64,000 bases of DNA from Juglans regia (GCF_001411555.2 NC_049910.1:32893150-32957149), one strand, 5' to 3'. Numbered from the stretch's first letter, positions 49,660-60,571 are shown. A program made the numbers and translations. Notes: generated from the sequence alone by a model not told the origin.

Positions 49660-50660
49660 CAATGGCCTGTTTGGGATTGTGTTTGGGGTTGTATAAAGTG
49701 CTTAAATAGCTTCAAAAGCTCTTTAATGATAAAATTAAGTTGTTTGATTACTATAATCTAAAATACTTTTAAGGAAAAACATCATTTTTTCAAACGTGAT
49801 TTTTCAAATAATGCAAAACGTAATTTCAATTTTAAAAAAGATTGCCAATGAATGAAAATATCCATACAACTTTAAGATAATTTCAATTTTGCTCTTTAAT
49901 CTTATCACATGCACGACACTAACTCAAATGACATAAAATGTCATTTCTACATAAATAATTAAAAAACACTTTTTATATTGTTTCTAAATTATAAATGTAA
50001 CATATTTAAAAGAGCTTTAAACGAATGGTTGTCAAATAGTAAATAACTTTTTATCTTATTAGTTATACTCTACAACTAAGTGTATGTTTGGGATTGCAAT
50101 GGATAATTTAGCTTTTAGCTTAAGGCTTATAATTACATAACTTAAATAATAAACGCTATTATTAAAAAGTTATTTATTATTTAGGAATCATGTGTCTAAA
50201 GCTCTTTTAAATATGTTATATTTGTTTGGAAATAAATTTAAAAAATATTTTTGAGATAGAAATGAAATAAAAGGTCATTTGATTTTTTAAATATCATGAT
50301 CATATCCGTGATAGAAATCAAATTTTATAATAAAAAGACAACGAAAATAATCTAATAGAATTTTCAGTAAGTATAAAGAAAAAAAAAATCCCTTCAAAAA
50401 TGCATAAGTGAAATAGTAATATAATTATCCATAAGATAAAGATAAAGTTGTAATTATATAAAAATTATACGGCTATTTTCACCCATTGACAAATTTTTGA
50501 AAGCGTAACTATATTTCACATTAATATCCGGAAAAGTAAAGTTTGAGGAAAAGCATCAAATTGATTTTTTTTATCAAACATATATTTTAGCTTTTTTGAT
50601 ATTAAAAGTCTCCTTAAAAGCTATAAAATTAAAAGTTATATTACCCACCACAATCTTAAA
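49660..50660. mobile_element. Foldback/MITE region bounded by GTTTGGGATTG
   Basis: It starts GCCTGTTTGGGATTGTGTTTGG and ends ACCCACCACAATCTTAAAG, with arms that share inverse words (CTTTTAAGGA, AAAAGC). A second start-like GTATGTTTGGGATTGCAATGG at about 50085 suggests two related elements in tandem or nested. Confidence 0.45.
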
Positions 50661-51540
50661 GATGCGATTATTAACTTGTTTCTTTTTTTATTTTTATTTT
50701 TTCTTTTTTCTTTTTGAAGTAGGTGATCTCTTTATCGAGATATCTGGGTTCAACTGGGGAAGGTTTCCAAGTCTAATCGATCAGCTCTCCCTAATTACTA
50801 GTGTATCCCAAGTAATTAGCTACCAATAATTTCAAAGCTAATCAACCTCTAATCCCTCTAACCAAATTTATCATATTGTAACTCAAGTATGAATTAAATT
50901 TTCTTTCATAAATATTTTACTCATTGTTATTTTCTCGGATATATAAATAAAAAGTCAAATACCAGCCTTACTAGTTTTCGTATATCCAAACCATGGAATA
51001 AGACAGTCTACAATTCCTAGAATGGATTGAGATCATTCTCCAAAATTCTTATTCAAATTCAAGTATTAGATTTTGGAGAGATCAGACATAACTATGTATT
51101 GATCTTATAATATTTATTGCTAATTGTATAAATATTATTAAATATTATAAGATCATGAACATATATACTGTGTCTATGTTTATCTGAAATATATATATAT
51201 ATATTTAGATCCTAATTAATTCTCCGGAGGTCATGATATATGAAGACAAATCATACACAATAATTGAGCTCTAATTATATATGTTAATATAAAATCTTCC
51301 AAACAAGAAACTGCGTCATTCTTGACAACATTTGGGGTTCGATCTTCCTAGAAACTACGTACGAATATAATTAGACAGGGACAGGGAGACACTTAGCCAC
51401 AGGATTCAAAAGTTAATTTCGTGGTTCTTGAAAGCTCCCTTTCAAAATAGTGCAAATTCATTAAGCAAGAAAAGAGCAAAAACGTGAAAGGGACTTGGTT
51501 GGATTCGCCCCATATTTGATTTGGTGGGGTCCAATATTTC
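50661..51540. other. Intergenic, nothing recognised
   Basis: A T-rich run at about 50680-50715 is followed by a slightly less AT-rich stretch (50720-50830) with a 77-aa frame lacking family features. The remainder is plain AT-rich DNA. Confidence 0.35.
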
Positions 51541-51544
51541 TTGA

Positions 51545-51745
51545 AGGTGTATGAAGAATGACCAATGATATTCACATAATACATTTCATAACATATTTTA
51601 CAATACATATTTTAAAGTTAATGTATTTTTGTAAAATGTTGTTATTTTATGAAGTATTTTACTAAAATATCCTTTATTTTAAAACATAATTATGTAATGT
51701 ATTGCGAAAAGCGACGTGTCTTTATCATTTTTCTTAAAAAATAAA
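51545..51745. mobile_element. MITE family E copy 1
   Basis: CCAATGATATTCACATAATACATTTCATAACATATTTTACAATACATATTTTAAAG ... TTTTGTAAAATG ... AAGTATTTTACTAAAATATCCTTTATTTTAAAACATAATTATGTAATGTATTGCG ... CGTGTCTTTATCATTTTTC. The halves are roughly inverse and match 55618-55800. Confidence 0.5.
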
Positions 51746-51759
51746 TTTTGGTGATTAAT

Positions 51760-51895
51760 TTATGAGTTTTGCTATATATCAACAACTATTCACCCCCACA
51801 CCCTATATCCCTCACCTAACAGTTTTTTTTTTTTTTAGAATGTGGGGTGTGAGATAGCGAATAATAACTTATGAGTAGATTAATTCTTAATTTAT
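51760..51895. mobile_element. MITE family F copy 1
   Basis: GAGTTTTGCTATATATCAACAACTATTCACCCCCACACCC ... GAATGTGGGGTGTGAGATAGCGAATAATAAC. The inner GGGTGTG/CACACCC halves are inverse. Confidence 0.5.
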
Positions 51896-52317
51896 TGTGT
51901 TCACGAAAGTTTTGGCTCGGTGTCTTATAAGCTTAAAGCTTTCATCATGGAAATTCAAAATTTCTATTATCAAATCGGTATATAAAATTTACATAATAAA
52001 ATATCTATATGACATAATTTTATTTAAAAGATAAAATTTAAAATTTAAGTTTTATAAATCAAATCTTATTATTTAATTTATGTGAATTATGTGCTCTAAA
52101 CACCAATTTAATAATAGAATAATTCTTTAGACTAAGAGTACATGCAATCTGCGTCATTGATTAAATGGAGCAAATAGACAACAAGATAATTTTAGTGAAT
52201 AATTAAATAGATATTCACTTTTTAACAAAGCAAATAAAAAAAATTAATGGATATAAGCCAATAGTAATCAGATAGCACGGTATAAAACAAAACAACAGAA
52301 GCTCTAGTTTGTTTTAC

Positions 52318-52690
52318 ACTTGGTGCATGTTTACACTTGAACAGTAAGATAAGATAAAAATTTTGTGAATAGTAATAAGATAGTTTGTGAATAATAATGA
52401 GATAATTTGACTTCAATATTTTACAGAGTTTTAGGAAATGAGAGAAAAAAAAATTGAATAAAAAATAATATAAAATTAAAATATTATTAGTATATAATTT
52501 TTTTATATAATTTTTGTTTAGAAATTTAAAAAACTTGAATTTTTTTTTTTAAGTTTGAGAAAATTGTAATGATTAGTTTGAAAAGGTTGTAATACTCAGT
52601 TTGAAAGTATTTATGCTAATTTTGTGATGTTTGAAAAAGAGATGAGATGAAATTTTTGGGATGAATTTTTTTTTCCAAACAAACCTTAAC
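52318..52690. mobile_element. MITE family A copy 8
   Basis: TTTGTGAATAGTAATAAGATAGTTTGTGAATAATAATGAGATAATTTG ... GAGTTTTAGGAAATGAGAGAAAAAAAAATTGAATAAAAAATAATATAAAATTAAAATATTATTAG ... GATGAGATGAAATTTTTGGG ... CCAAACAAACC. Confidence 0.65.
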
Positions 52691-52699
52691 TTGGAACTC

Positions 52700-53115
52700 C
52701 ACAACATTGGTTATTTTGTTAATTTTCAAAAATAAGAAATAATTATATATATATATATATATATAATAATTCCACTTCCATTGTGTGGGGGGGTGGTTTT
52801 AATGCACAATCCACTCATCTCGAGGGAGGCTTCCACCTTGATCTTCTCCAAGGGTGCATGGGTGGCCTTCACTGCATGAACCAACTTCAAGCAATGCGTG
52901 TTTTGTGTTTTGGGTGTGCCGGCCACAACCCTCATCGCTCACTTTGCCAAGGAGAGTGGGTCCTATCCGCCATCAACCTCAAGTGCTCTTTTGCCCTATC
53001 AAGATTGATTTGACCATTTTCCACAAGAGGGTGGAGGGTAGAACTAAGACGCCCCCATAATCATATCATGGCGGCCATGATAATGGTGACAAAATGTGAT
53101 TTTAACAATGTAAGC
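52700..53115. other. GC-richer island of unknown origin
   Basis: 52780-53070 is much less AT-rich than the surrounding 10 kb (GTGTGCCGGCCACAACCCTCATCGCTCAC, GCGGCCATGATAATGG). Short frames on both strands (up to 76 aa) do not match anything I know. It may be a fragment of an LTR or a gene-derived insertion. Confidence 0.3.
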
Positions 53116-53124
53116 TAAATATAA

Positions 53125-53470
53125 ATTAGGGCCTTAGGTGAGATATAAAATTTTTATTTAATCTTATTTTATCTCATCTTATTTTATTTTTAAATATAAA
53201 TAAAATATAAAATATTTAAAATAATCATTATAATTTTTTTAAATTTTCAAATAAAAAATAATTTCAATTTTTTTAAATCTCTAAACAAAAATAATATTAT
53301 AAAACTATTTTCTTATAATATTTTAACTTTATAATATTTTTTATTCATTTTTTTCTCTCTCCTATCCCAAAATCTAAAAAATACTCAACTCAAACTATCT
53401 CACTATTATTCATAAATTATCTTACTATTATTTACAAAATTCTCATCTCATCTCACTCTCCAAACCAGTC
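53125..53470. mobile_element. MITE family A copy 9
   Basis: It ends AAATTCTCATCTCATCTCACTCTCCAAACCAG and contains CTCTCTCCTATCCCAAAATC and CAAACTATCTCACTATTATTCATAAATTATC, the inverse of the family core. Confidence 0.65.
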
Positions 53471-53625
53471 TAAGTGTATGCAGATAATTTTGCATTTTTT
53501 TTAAAAAAAAGATAAATTACTAAAAAATAAACTTTTACATATGGATCTCAGATTTATCATTTTTTTAAAATGACTTCTCAAAATTTACACGCATATAACT
53601 GTATAAATAATTTCCATTCTTGAGT
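53470..53625. mobile_element. MITE family C copy 3
   Basis: GTATGCAGATAATTTTGCATTTTTTTTAAAAAAAAGATAAATTACTAAAAAATAAACTTTTACATATGGATCTCAGATTTATCATTTTTTTAAAATGACTTC ... CACGCATATAACTG follows the family C plan with diverged ends. Confidence 0.45.
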
Positions 53626-54210
53626 TTATAAACCGGTGGCAGAAATACTCAAAGAATACCAAATACAATTTTCTTCCTTGAACTCTCTAGATTTGTAGGC
53701 ACTAAGCAAGCTCAATGATGAAAATTGGAAAGCACATATCTCAGTACAAGTGGACATTGAACATATGCTAGCTCGCTCCTACAAATCTCACACAAGAAAT
53801 GTAGAGGATGCATGCGAAACACAGAATGAATGATTTTAAGGAAAAGCATGTTTCCTGAGAAACTGGATATAAATTCTTATCAACAATCGAGAAAATTGAG
53901 ACAATTATGGAGAGAAAGGCATAATAATGGCAGATTGCACTATAGGGCAATGATGAAGATTAAACTTATTAATTCCATAATGGAGATTAAACGCGTTAGG
54001 GTTTGACACACAAGGATTCTTAGAACTTCCAGCTTAAGAAATTCTAACCGACCATGAGAAACACATACAATGATACAACAAGAACATGCAAAAATAATTG
54101 GCTCTCTAGCCCACCTGATCATAAGTGTATCTTATGTCAGAATTTCATAACACTACTGCTCCCCACAACTAGGCCTAGTAGGTAAATGAATACTACTAGA
54201 TATAGTCGTA
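53626..54210. other. Intergenic, nothing recognised
   Basis: Two 60-aa minus-strand frames lack family features. A short duplicated phrase, TTAATTCCATAATGGAGATTAAAC near GATGAAGATTAAAC (about 53951-53992), is the only structure. Confidence 0.35.
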
Positions 54211-54365
54211 GATTGTGTAAATTCGGTATAATCCATTTGAGAAAATATAGGATCTATCATAAAATAAAATAAAAAAACAAAGTTTTTTCATATAGGTATT
54301 AGATATGCCTAACTTTTTTTCAAAAAGACTATGCAAAATTTGTGCCCTCAGACCATACAGGTCAT
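54210..54365. mobile_element. MITE family C copy 4
   Basis: TAGATTGTGTAAATTCGGTATAATCC ... ATAGGATCTATCATAAAATAAAATAAAAAAACAAAG ... TTTTTTCAAAAAGACTATGCAAAATTTGTGCC; the central GGATCTA/poly-A block matches family C. Confidence 0.4.
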
Positions 54366-54380
54366 TTTCCTTAATAAATA

Positions 54381-54777
54381 TAGAATAATGATATCCTTAC
54401 AAGTTACACATTCTTTACTATTACTTTACTACTCAATTACTTTTTTTTTTTTGCTATTTCAATATAGATTAAAAATTTCAGAATATAACCTACTTGCATA
54501 ATCTAAAAAAAAATAAATTTAATCAACTAACGTAATTATATAATTAAATTAATAATAAAATCAATTTTATAGAAATTGACTCAAAGAGTAAAAGAATGTC
54601 AATTTTTATTAAATTAAATTACATGATTATGTTAATTAATTGATTTTATTTTCTTCTAAATTATGTAAGAAAGTCATGTTCTGAGATTTTTAATCCAAAT
54701 TCAAAGAATAAAAAGAAAAAAAAAACTGGATAATAAAATAATAGTAAAAAAAATGCATGTAAAGATATCATTACCCA
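54381..54777. mobile_element. MITE with AATGATATC termini (family B relative)
   Basis: The left end AATAATGATATCCTTACAAG and the inverse of the right end, TGGGTAATGATATCTTTACATG, share about 14 bp. The interior is AT-rich with inverse halves (AATTACATGATTATGTTAATT). No coding. Confidence 0.55.
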
Positions 54778-54789
54778 TAAATATATGTA

Positions 54790-55490
54790 GGGGTGAGTTC
54801 GGTCTAGTGTCGGGAGATTTTGTGGACCGGACCGAACAACCTAAGGACCGGTCCGGTCTAGTTATTCCGTTCAGTCCAACTTTTTTTTTAATCAATTAAT
54901 AAAATAAATTTATTTAAAATATTAAATTAAAATTAAGTGACTTATTAAATGAAAATTACATAATAAATTGTACAATTATTAATATATACTAGTATTATAT
55001 ATTATAGTTATACATTAAAGAATATAATAATACATTGATCTAAATATATATATATATATAGTTATAGACTTAGTACCAATACTATAACTAATAAATATAC
55101 TATATGTTTGTTATAAATTGATAATACACTACTAATACTATATTAAATAATACTCCATAGCTATAGTGATTTAAAACTAATATATTAAGTTAACTATACT
55201 AATACTATTATAAATTTATACATATACATATTAAGTTAACTCTTATAATATATTAATATATACTAGTGCTATATATTATAGTTATACATTAAAGAATATA
55301 ATACTTATGTAATATTGTGATATATTAATAATTATTTATATACAATTATTTATATAAATAATAAAATATATTAATATATTTTTTTTAATTTTTATTCAGT
55401 CTAATCCGATCCAATCTAAAGTAAAAAACCCTTAAACCGAGGATCGGACCAAATTATATAAGACCGAAAGAATTCGGTCCAGACATAAAT
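54790..55490. mobile_element. hAT-like element with CGGTCCGGTC subtermini
   Basis: It starts TAGGGGTGAGTTCGGTCTAG and ends in inverse-type words (AAGACCGAAAGAATTCGGTCC). The middle holds two copies of ATATACTAGTRYTATATATTATAGTTATACATTAAAGAATATAATA (about 54985 and 55262). The right terminus is degraded and no clear 8-bp duplication was found. Confidence 0.45.
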
Positions 55491-55617
55491 GAATTGATCG
55501 AGAGATATCCAAATGATTAATCAGGAAATAATAATAATAATAATAATTTCTCGTAGCATGTACTATGGGGTCCATGGGGTAGCTTTAAATGGGCTGTGTC
55601 GTGACATGCATTCTTCT

Positions 55618-55800
55618 TGGAAAAATGATAAACACATCATACTTTACATAATATTTTATACAATAATATTTTAAAATAAGGAGTATTTTTGTAAAATACT
55701 TGATAAAATTAACATCATTTTACAAAAATATTTTTATTTTATAATATGTGTTGTGAAATATATTATAAAATATATTATATAGATATGATCATTACTTTTT
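55618..55800. mobile_element. MITE family E copy 2
   Basis: AAAATGATAAACACATCATACTTTACATAATATTTTATAC ... TTTTGTAAAATACTTG ... TTTTACAAAAATATTTTTATTTTATAATATGTGTTGTGAAATATATT ... GATATGATCATTACTTTTT. The two halves are roughly inverse. Confidence 0.5.
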
Positions 55801-56485
55801 TGAAAAACTCAAAATTTTGACACTATTTTTTAAATTAAAAAGTTATATATAAATATATATATATATATATATTTAAAAAAAAAAAAACTCATAGCATGTA
55901 ATTTTGCTCTCTTTTCCATGTGAGGTCTTATAAGATTTTCTTCAAGCTCTAGCTTTTTCTACGCACGAGTTTTCATGATTTTCCATTTAAGTTTACTTTG
56001 AAGTTTTCATTGTTAACTCTGAACATTCATATGATATTCTTCAGTTCCAATGATATATCAGTTAACTCTAATATATCACCTGACCGTAAAGTCCAAACAC
56101 ACCACATCTGGGCCCAAACCCCAATGCTAAGTTTGGGGCCTAGATGGAGATTCACACAAAGAAGGTAAATTGGCAATGGCGCTGATAGTCTACAGAACCA
56201 GATGTGTCCTACAACTTACGTTGGTGAATAGAAATACGTGGTCAACCAATGTGAGCATAGACTCGTTTGGACTGACTTGTGTTACAAAGTGTCATGGTCC
56301 CCGGCCCGTCTTTTTGTTTGTGTTTAAATCGGGGACGACTGAGCGTGATGTTACCCGGTGTTCATTGAACATCGTTGAGAATTCTCTTGAAAGCGATCTT
56401 CGTTTGGTAATTTTACCCCTTTTTTTTTTTTTAAACATGATTTATAGGAAATAGAACATACTTGGAATTGAAAAAAAAAATAATA
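55801..56485. other. Intergenic, nothing recognised
   Basis: A 94-aa + frame (56170-56454) covers a slightly GC-richer stretch but shows no family features; I do not call it as a gene. Confidence 0.35.
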
Positions 56486-56487
56486 TA

Positions 56488-56622
56488 GAAATTTTTTTCT
56501 CATTCGTCACTATTCATTACTACACACTCCACACCTTATAAAAAAAAATTTATATATATATAAAAGTGTGAGGTGTGATAGTAAATAGTAACTGATGAGT
56601 AAAATTTCTCTTATATTTAAAT
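56488..56622. mobile_element. MITE family F copy 2
   Basis: TTTTCTCATTCGTCACTATTCATTACTACACACTCCACACC ... AAAAGTGTGAGGTGTGATAGTAAATAGTAACTGATGAGTAAAATTTCTC. The halves are inverse (CTATT..AC.CC / GG.GT..AATAG). Confidence 0.55.
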
Positions 56623-56977
56623 CTTGACATGCGTTCGAAATGCAAATATAAAGATGTATTCTTGAGTTGCCCACACTTTTTGCTACGAAACAGGACCACA
56701 GCTTATTAAAAAAGGGGATGCATATAGGTGTCGTTACTTGTGTGATTTTCTCTGCAGACTCGTTTGTCATTGTAAATGTATGCATCCAAAACACCATTCC
56801 CCCCCTCAAAATATGGAAGGAACACGAACCTCCTCCCCAGCGGGCGGTCCCCCCCATCTGTCATCAGCCTTCAAATATCTTCACATTTTTCTTTCCTTTA
56901 GAATGCCTTTTTTTCTTCGTTTTTGCTTTTATCTATCTATACGCCCTCGTGCGTCTACACTGCCGACTTTGGAATTT

Positions 56978-57028
<51 letters not shown>

Positions 57029-57925
57029 TAATGTTAGAAATAAGTCACTATAACAATATATATTTTACACTCACTGCATGATTGCTTCTAATTGATTGTT
57101 CTTAATACTCATTTAGGAAGATGGGTAGTCTAGATGATGTCACATCATGTATGTAAAATAGATACTTTTAATAGTAATTTTTATCTATATTTATTCTATA
57201 TATATATATAAGTGCAGAGTCCCTTGGAATTTTCTAATTCTCCATCAGGAAACTTCTATTGGCATGCATCATGCATGGGATATTGTTTGGAGAATATTTC
57301 GAAAAAAAATAATACTATTTGAAGAATTTTATACCACACATTATTTATATGAAATAATTTAATTTTTAATATTTATTTTTCCATAACAAATTATATTGCA
57401 TGAAGAGTGTGCAATATAATCGTCCTCAAATATAATTATTCTTAAGAAAAATACGCCGAAATTAATGGTTATATATACACAGAAAGCATATCTATTGACA
57501 ATTGTTTCGAATAATGATAATATCGATATTTAGCGCTAGTTATCTGCTACCCATATAATTATAATGGCAATTCAATCTTCCATCAATAGTATTTTTAATG
57601 GGCAAATTAAATTCAATATACTTATGAATGAAAGAGAAATATATCCGATACATGAAAAAATATAGTAACAATGTGTATGTACTTTTCTAACCCTCGCTCT
57701 CCTCAACCTCTCTCATCGAGAGGTATGAGAGAGATTGAGGAGATCGAGAGAGGTCAAGAGAGAGAGAGCTTGAGGAGAGAGAGGTCGGAAATAGAGATAG
57801 CTTAATGAGAGAGAGGGCAAATGTGATGGATCTGACATAAAATAAAAAAAAAAATATAAGATTTGGAGTTGAATAGTTATTGATATATAACAAAATTCTT
57901 ATAGAAAATATTGGCTCTTACTCTC
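56623..57925. other. Intergenic with microsatellites
   Basis: (TA)n at 56978-57024, a GA/CT-rich tract at 57695-57830, and CCCC-rich patches at 56800-56855. Frames of up to 128 aa run through these repeats and are low-complexity. No gene or clear element recognised. Confidence 0.4.
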
Positions 57926-57929
57926 AATA

Positions 57930-58140
57930 GAATATGGGCAGTGCTAGAGCCACTGATAGTGGCTCCCGAGACACTGCCCACCGAGAAGGCTAAATGCCTC
58001 TTTTCATTTTTTTTTGTTTTTTATTCATTCATTTTTCTATATTCTTAAAATTTAAAAAAAAAAGATTAAAAATAACATTAAGAAGTACTTACTTAATTAT
58101 TAAATTTTAAAAAAAAAGTAATCAAATGTCAATCCAAAAT
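57930..58140. mobile_element. MITE family B copy 5
   Basis: GGCAGTGCTAGAGCCACTGATAGTGGCTCCCGAGACACTGCC ... TTTCTATATTCTTAAAATTT ... AAAGATTAAAAATAACATTAAGAAGTACTTACTTAATTATTAAATTT. The left end holds its own small palindrome (GAGCCACTGATAGTGGCTC). Confidence 0.5.
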
Positions 58141-58194
58141 TGGGATCCTACGCATTTCTCATAAAAATATTGTAGAAAATATTTAATTAACGAA

Positions 58195-58440
58195 TAATTA
58201 ATTATCATTCTTTCAATAGGCTTATTACTTCTTCCATTCATTTACTATTTTTTAATTTTTAATTTTTTTTATTTAATATTTAAGAAAGTGACTATTAGTA
58301 AAATTGTAAATTTTTTTAATTTGTTTTAATGATTAAAAATATTTAAAAAATACTTAAAAAAATAATAAAAAATTTTAAAATCAAATACACTATAAAATAA
58401 TAAAAAAGTAATCGGAAAGATAAGCCTATCATTATCTATA
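58195..58440. mobile_element. MITE family B copy 6
   Basis: It runs from TCAATAGGCTTATTACTTCTTCC to AATCGGAAAGATAAGCCTATCATTATC, with inverse ends (ATAGGCTTAT / ATAAGCCTAT). The interior TTTAATATTTAAGAAAGTGACTATTAGTAAAATTG is the inverse of family B cores. Confidence 0.6.
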
Positions 58441-58555
58441 AAATAATTTTTCCTTTATTAATAATGTTGTTATAAAAAGCAAAAGGTTGACCGGAAATCT
58501 GGAATAGCCCGTAATAAAAGCAAAAGAACCCCCACGACCCTCTCATATCAAACCG

Positions 58556-58563
58556 CCACGTGG
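58556..58563. promoter_or_regulatory. G-box/ABRE-type CCACGTGG
   Basis: A perfect CCACGTGG palindrome lies 168 bp upstream of the ATG at 58724. It is a core G-box bound by bZIP/bHLH factors and is common in ABA- and light-responsive promoters. A regulatory role is an inference. Confidence 0.5.
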
Positions 58564-58723
58564 TCGATCTTATCCGTTACCCAATTTCGCACCCTTTAAA
58601 ATAACAGTAACCCCGACGATTATACCACCGTCCTTCTTGTTTTCAATTTCTTTCTCTACGAACTCACTCTCTCTCTCTCTCTCTAAAAAGGCTTGAGCTT
58701 TGTCTCTTGAAGTTCCGTTCCAA

Positions 58724-59110
58724 ATGGCTACAACCACCAGTCTGATTACTTTCCGACCCACAGGGATCCGAGCGTGTGCAAATTCGGGTCACGGGAGATC
58801 CGACCTGGACAGCAGGAAAAGCGCCTCGTCGCCCAACTGGTGGACCCCGATCTTCAATTGGTCCGCAGAGCCCGACTACATTGACTCCGGGAGCAACGAG
58901 CTGGTCCACGACGCCTCGGAGAAACCGAAGAGGAGTTCGGACTCCTCGAAGTCTTCGCGACCCCGGTTCGCCCCTGGTAGCTTCACGGAGGAGAAGGCGA
59001 GGCAGCTCCGGATGATGACGAAGGAAACCAAATCGTTTCACGACGCCATGTACCACTCCGCCATCGCCTCCCGGCTCGCCTCGGAATTCAAGAACCGCTC
59101 CGATCAGTGA
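58724..59110 (+). CDS. Small plant protein of unknown function, 128 aa
   Basis: A single-exon frame with GC-rich codons stands out from the AT-rich flanks. The ATG at 58724 follows a 5' leader with a CT run (58667-58684). The product starts MATTTSLITFRPTGIRACANS, Ser/Thr/Arg-rich like a plastid transit peptide, but I cannot prove targeting. The middle carries NWWTPIFNWSAEPDYID (about residues 38-54). The C-terminal third, FAPGSFTEEKARQLRMMTKETKSFHDAMYHSAIASRLASEF, is helical, highly charged and looks strongly conserved; I recall similar short plant proteins without an assigned function. No transmembrane segment, zinc site or catalytic motif is visible. The G-box upstream fits stress or ABA regulation. 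I consider it a real gene because of composition, length and promoter layout. Confidence 0.8.
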   Translation: MATTTSLITFRPTGIRACANSGHGRSDLDSRKSASSPNWWTPIFNWSAEPDYIDSGSNELVHDASEKPKRSSDSSKSSRPRFAPGSFTEEKARQLRMMTKETKSFHDAMYHSAIASRLASEFKNRSDQ

Positions 59111-59467
59111 CCTCCGGAGAGCTACAGGATAATCTTAGATTGATCTTGAGAACGATGTAATAATGATGCAGTTAATGTTGTTGTTGTAGCAATTAATTAA
59201 TATTTGATTTGTAAATAATAATGTTTTGATGAGAAATAATTATATATGGTAGATTATTCTGTATTAGGCATTATGAATTGGAGGCGAATGTAGTGGATCA
59301 TAGATCATTCAACTTTTCTAAATATGCTTAATATTGAATTGGAATCTGACTGACTGGATCAGCAACTTTTTCCATGTTGAAATTAAGCATCCAAAAGGAA
59401 TATGCTTTAACGTATTTGGATACTTATTGAATAATATGTACTTTTCTTTTCACGTGTGACTACAATT
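59111..59467. other. 3' UTR and flank of the 128-aa gene
   Basis: About 150-250 bp of likely 3' UTR with AATAATAATG-type words, then unrecognised AT-rich DNA. Confidence 0.4.
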
Positions 59468-59652
59468 CTAGTGAGTTTGGATAGAGATTTAGATTGAGAT
59501 ATGGTGAGATGTTTTTGTTAAAAATTAAATAAAATATTATTAAATATAATTTTAAAATTTGAAAAAATTAAATTATTTATTATATTTTTATATAAAAATT
59601 TAAAAAAATTATAATGATGAGATTAGATCAGTTTGTATAGCCAAACTCACCA
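59468..59652. mobile_element. MITE family A copy 10
   Basis: TAGTGAGTTTGGATAGAGATTTAGATTGAGATATGGTGAGATG ... AAATAAAATATTATTAAATATAATTTTAAAATTTGAAAAAATTAAATTATTTATTATATTTTTATATAAAAATTT ... CCAAACTCACC. The ends are inverse (GTTTGG/CCAAAC). Confidence 0.7.
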
Positions 59653-59859
59653 TTTTTAATTTTTATTTTTTTGGTCCAAACGCAGAGTCCACACATATCA
59701 CCAAACTTAAATAGAAAATTATTTTAATGAAAAACTACCATGTATGAAGTTAGTAGGACATGATCTGAAGTGCACGATATCTGCAAACCAATTCATGTTA
59801 GCTTTTTAATTTAGTATTGACTAAATAAAGTTTGTCATTTTAGTTTGGTTGATATTTGG

Positions 59860-60005
59860 ATAAGAGTTTTGTTATAGATCAGTCATTATTCACGCTCATC
59901 ACATCTCACGCTCAATAATTATTTTTTTCTATTTTTTCATAATATGTGAATATGTGCATGAGAATAATTATTCGTTGGATATATAAGAGGTTAAATTTAT
60001 CTATT
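59860..60005. mobile_element. MITE family F copy 3
   Basis: AAGAGTTTTGTTATAGATCAGTCATTATTCACGCTCATCACATCTCACGCTC ... AATATGTGAATATGTGCATGAGAATAATTATTCG. Its left end is the same as 60244-60259. Confidence 0.5.
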
Positions 60006-60243
60006 TTAGATAATTAATAATGTATTTTATTATGTGGGATTAGTATTTGCTGGTGATGACGAGATTTATCTACAAGTTTTTCATTGAATCAAGATCAAAT
60101 GTCAAGCAAGGGACAAGATTATCTACACATTCGAAGAAGAAATCGTGCTTATTTTGTTAGCAGCTTGGCACAAATGAGTATTGCAAACCAGACAAAACAT
60201 AAATACGTGATTGGTAATTTTTTGGGTAAGTTAGATTGTTAGA

Positions 60244-60571
60244 AAGAGTTTTGTTATACCGAAAAGTCTTCGCATTCGTCACTGTGCGGCATCAGCTAGT
60301 TTGCACACCTTACATGGCATCTATTGCACGCTCTTCCTATCATAAGATATTTCCACTCATTTGAAATTCCATCTGAGAGAGAGATGATGAGAGAGATAAG
60401 ATAAGAGAGAGAGAGCTAACGAGAGAGAGAGAGCTGAGATGAGAGAGAGAACAGATGAGAGAGATGATGGTGCATTTGGAATTTAAAAAAAAAAACAAAA
60501 GATAGGGATTACCATGTCGGGTGTGCAAAATTGCAATCCACTACCGTGGCTGATTCCTATCAAAACTCTTT
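60244..60571. mobile_element. MITE family F copy 4, with AAAGAGTTTTG termini
   Basis: The left AAAGAGTTTTGTTATA and the inverse of the right end, AAAGAGTTTTGATA, are terminal inverted repeats. The interior holds GCACACC/GGTGTGC inverse words and a GA-rich tract (60372-60470). ~328 bp and non-coding. Confidence 0.65.

Noticed and set aside
56667..57053. 128-aa and 97-aa + frames
   Set aside because: They end in Tyr-Ile runs encoded by the TA microsatellite and overlap each other in different frames.
58664..59056. 130-aa minus-strand frame opposite the 128-aa gene
   Set aside because: Antisense shadow of a GC-rich coding region; the + frame has the better start, leader and conserved blocks.
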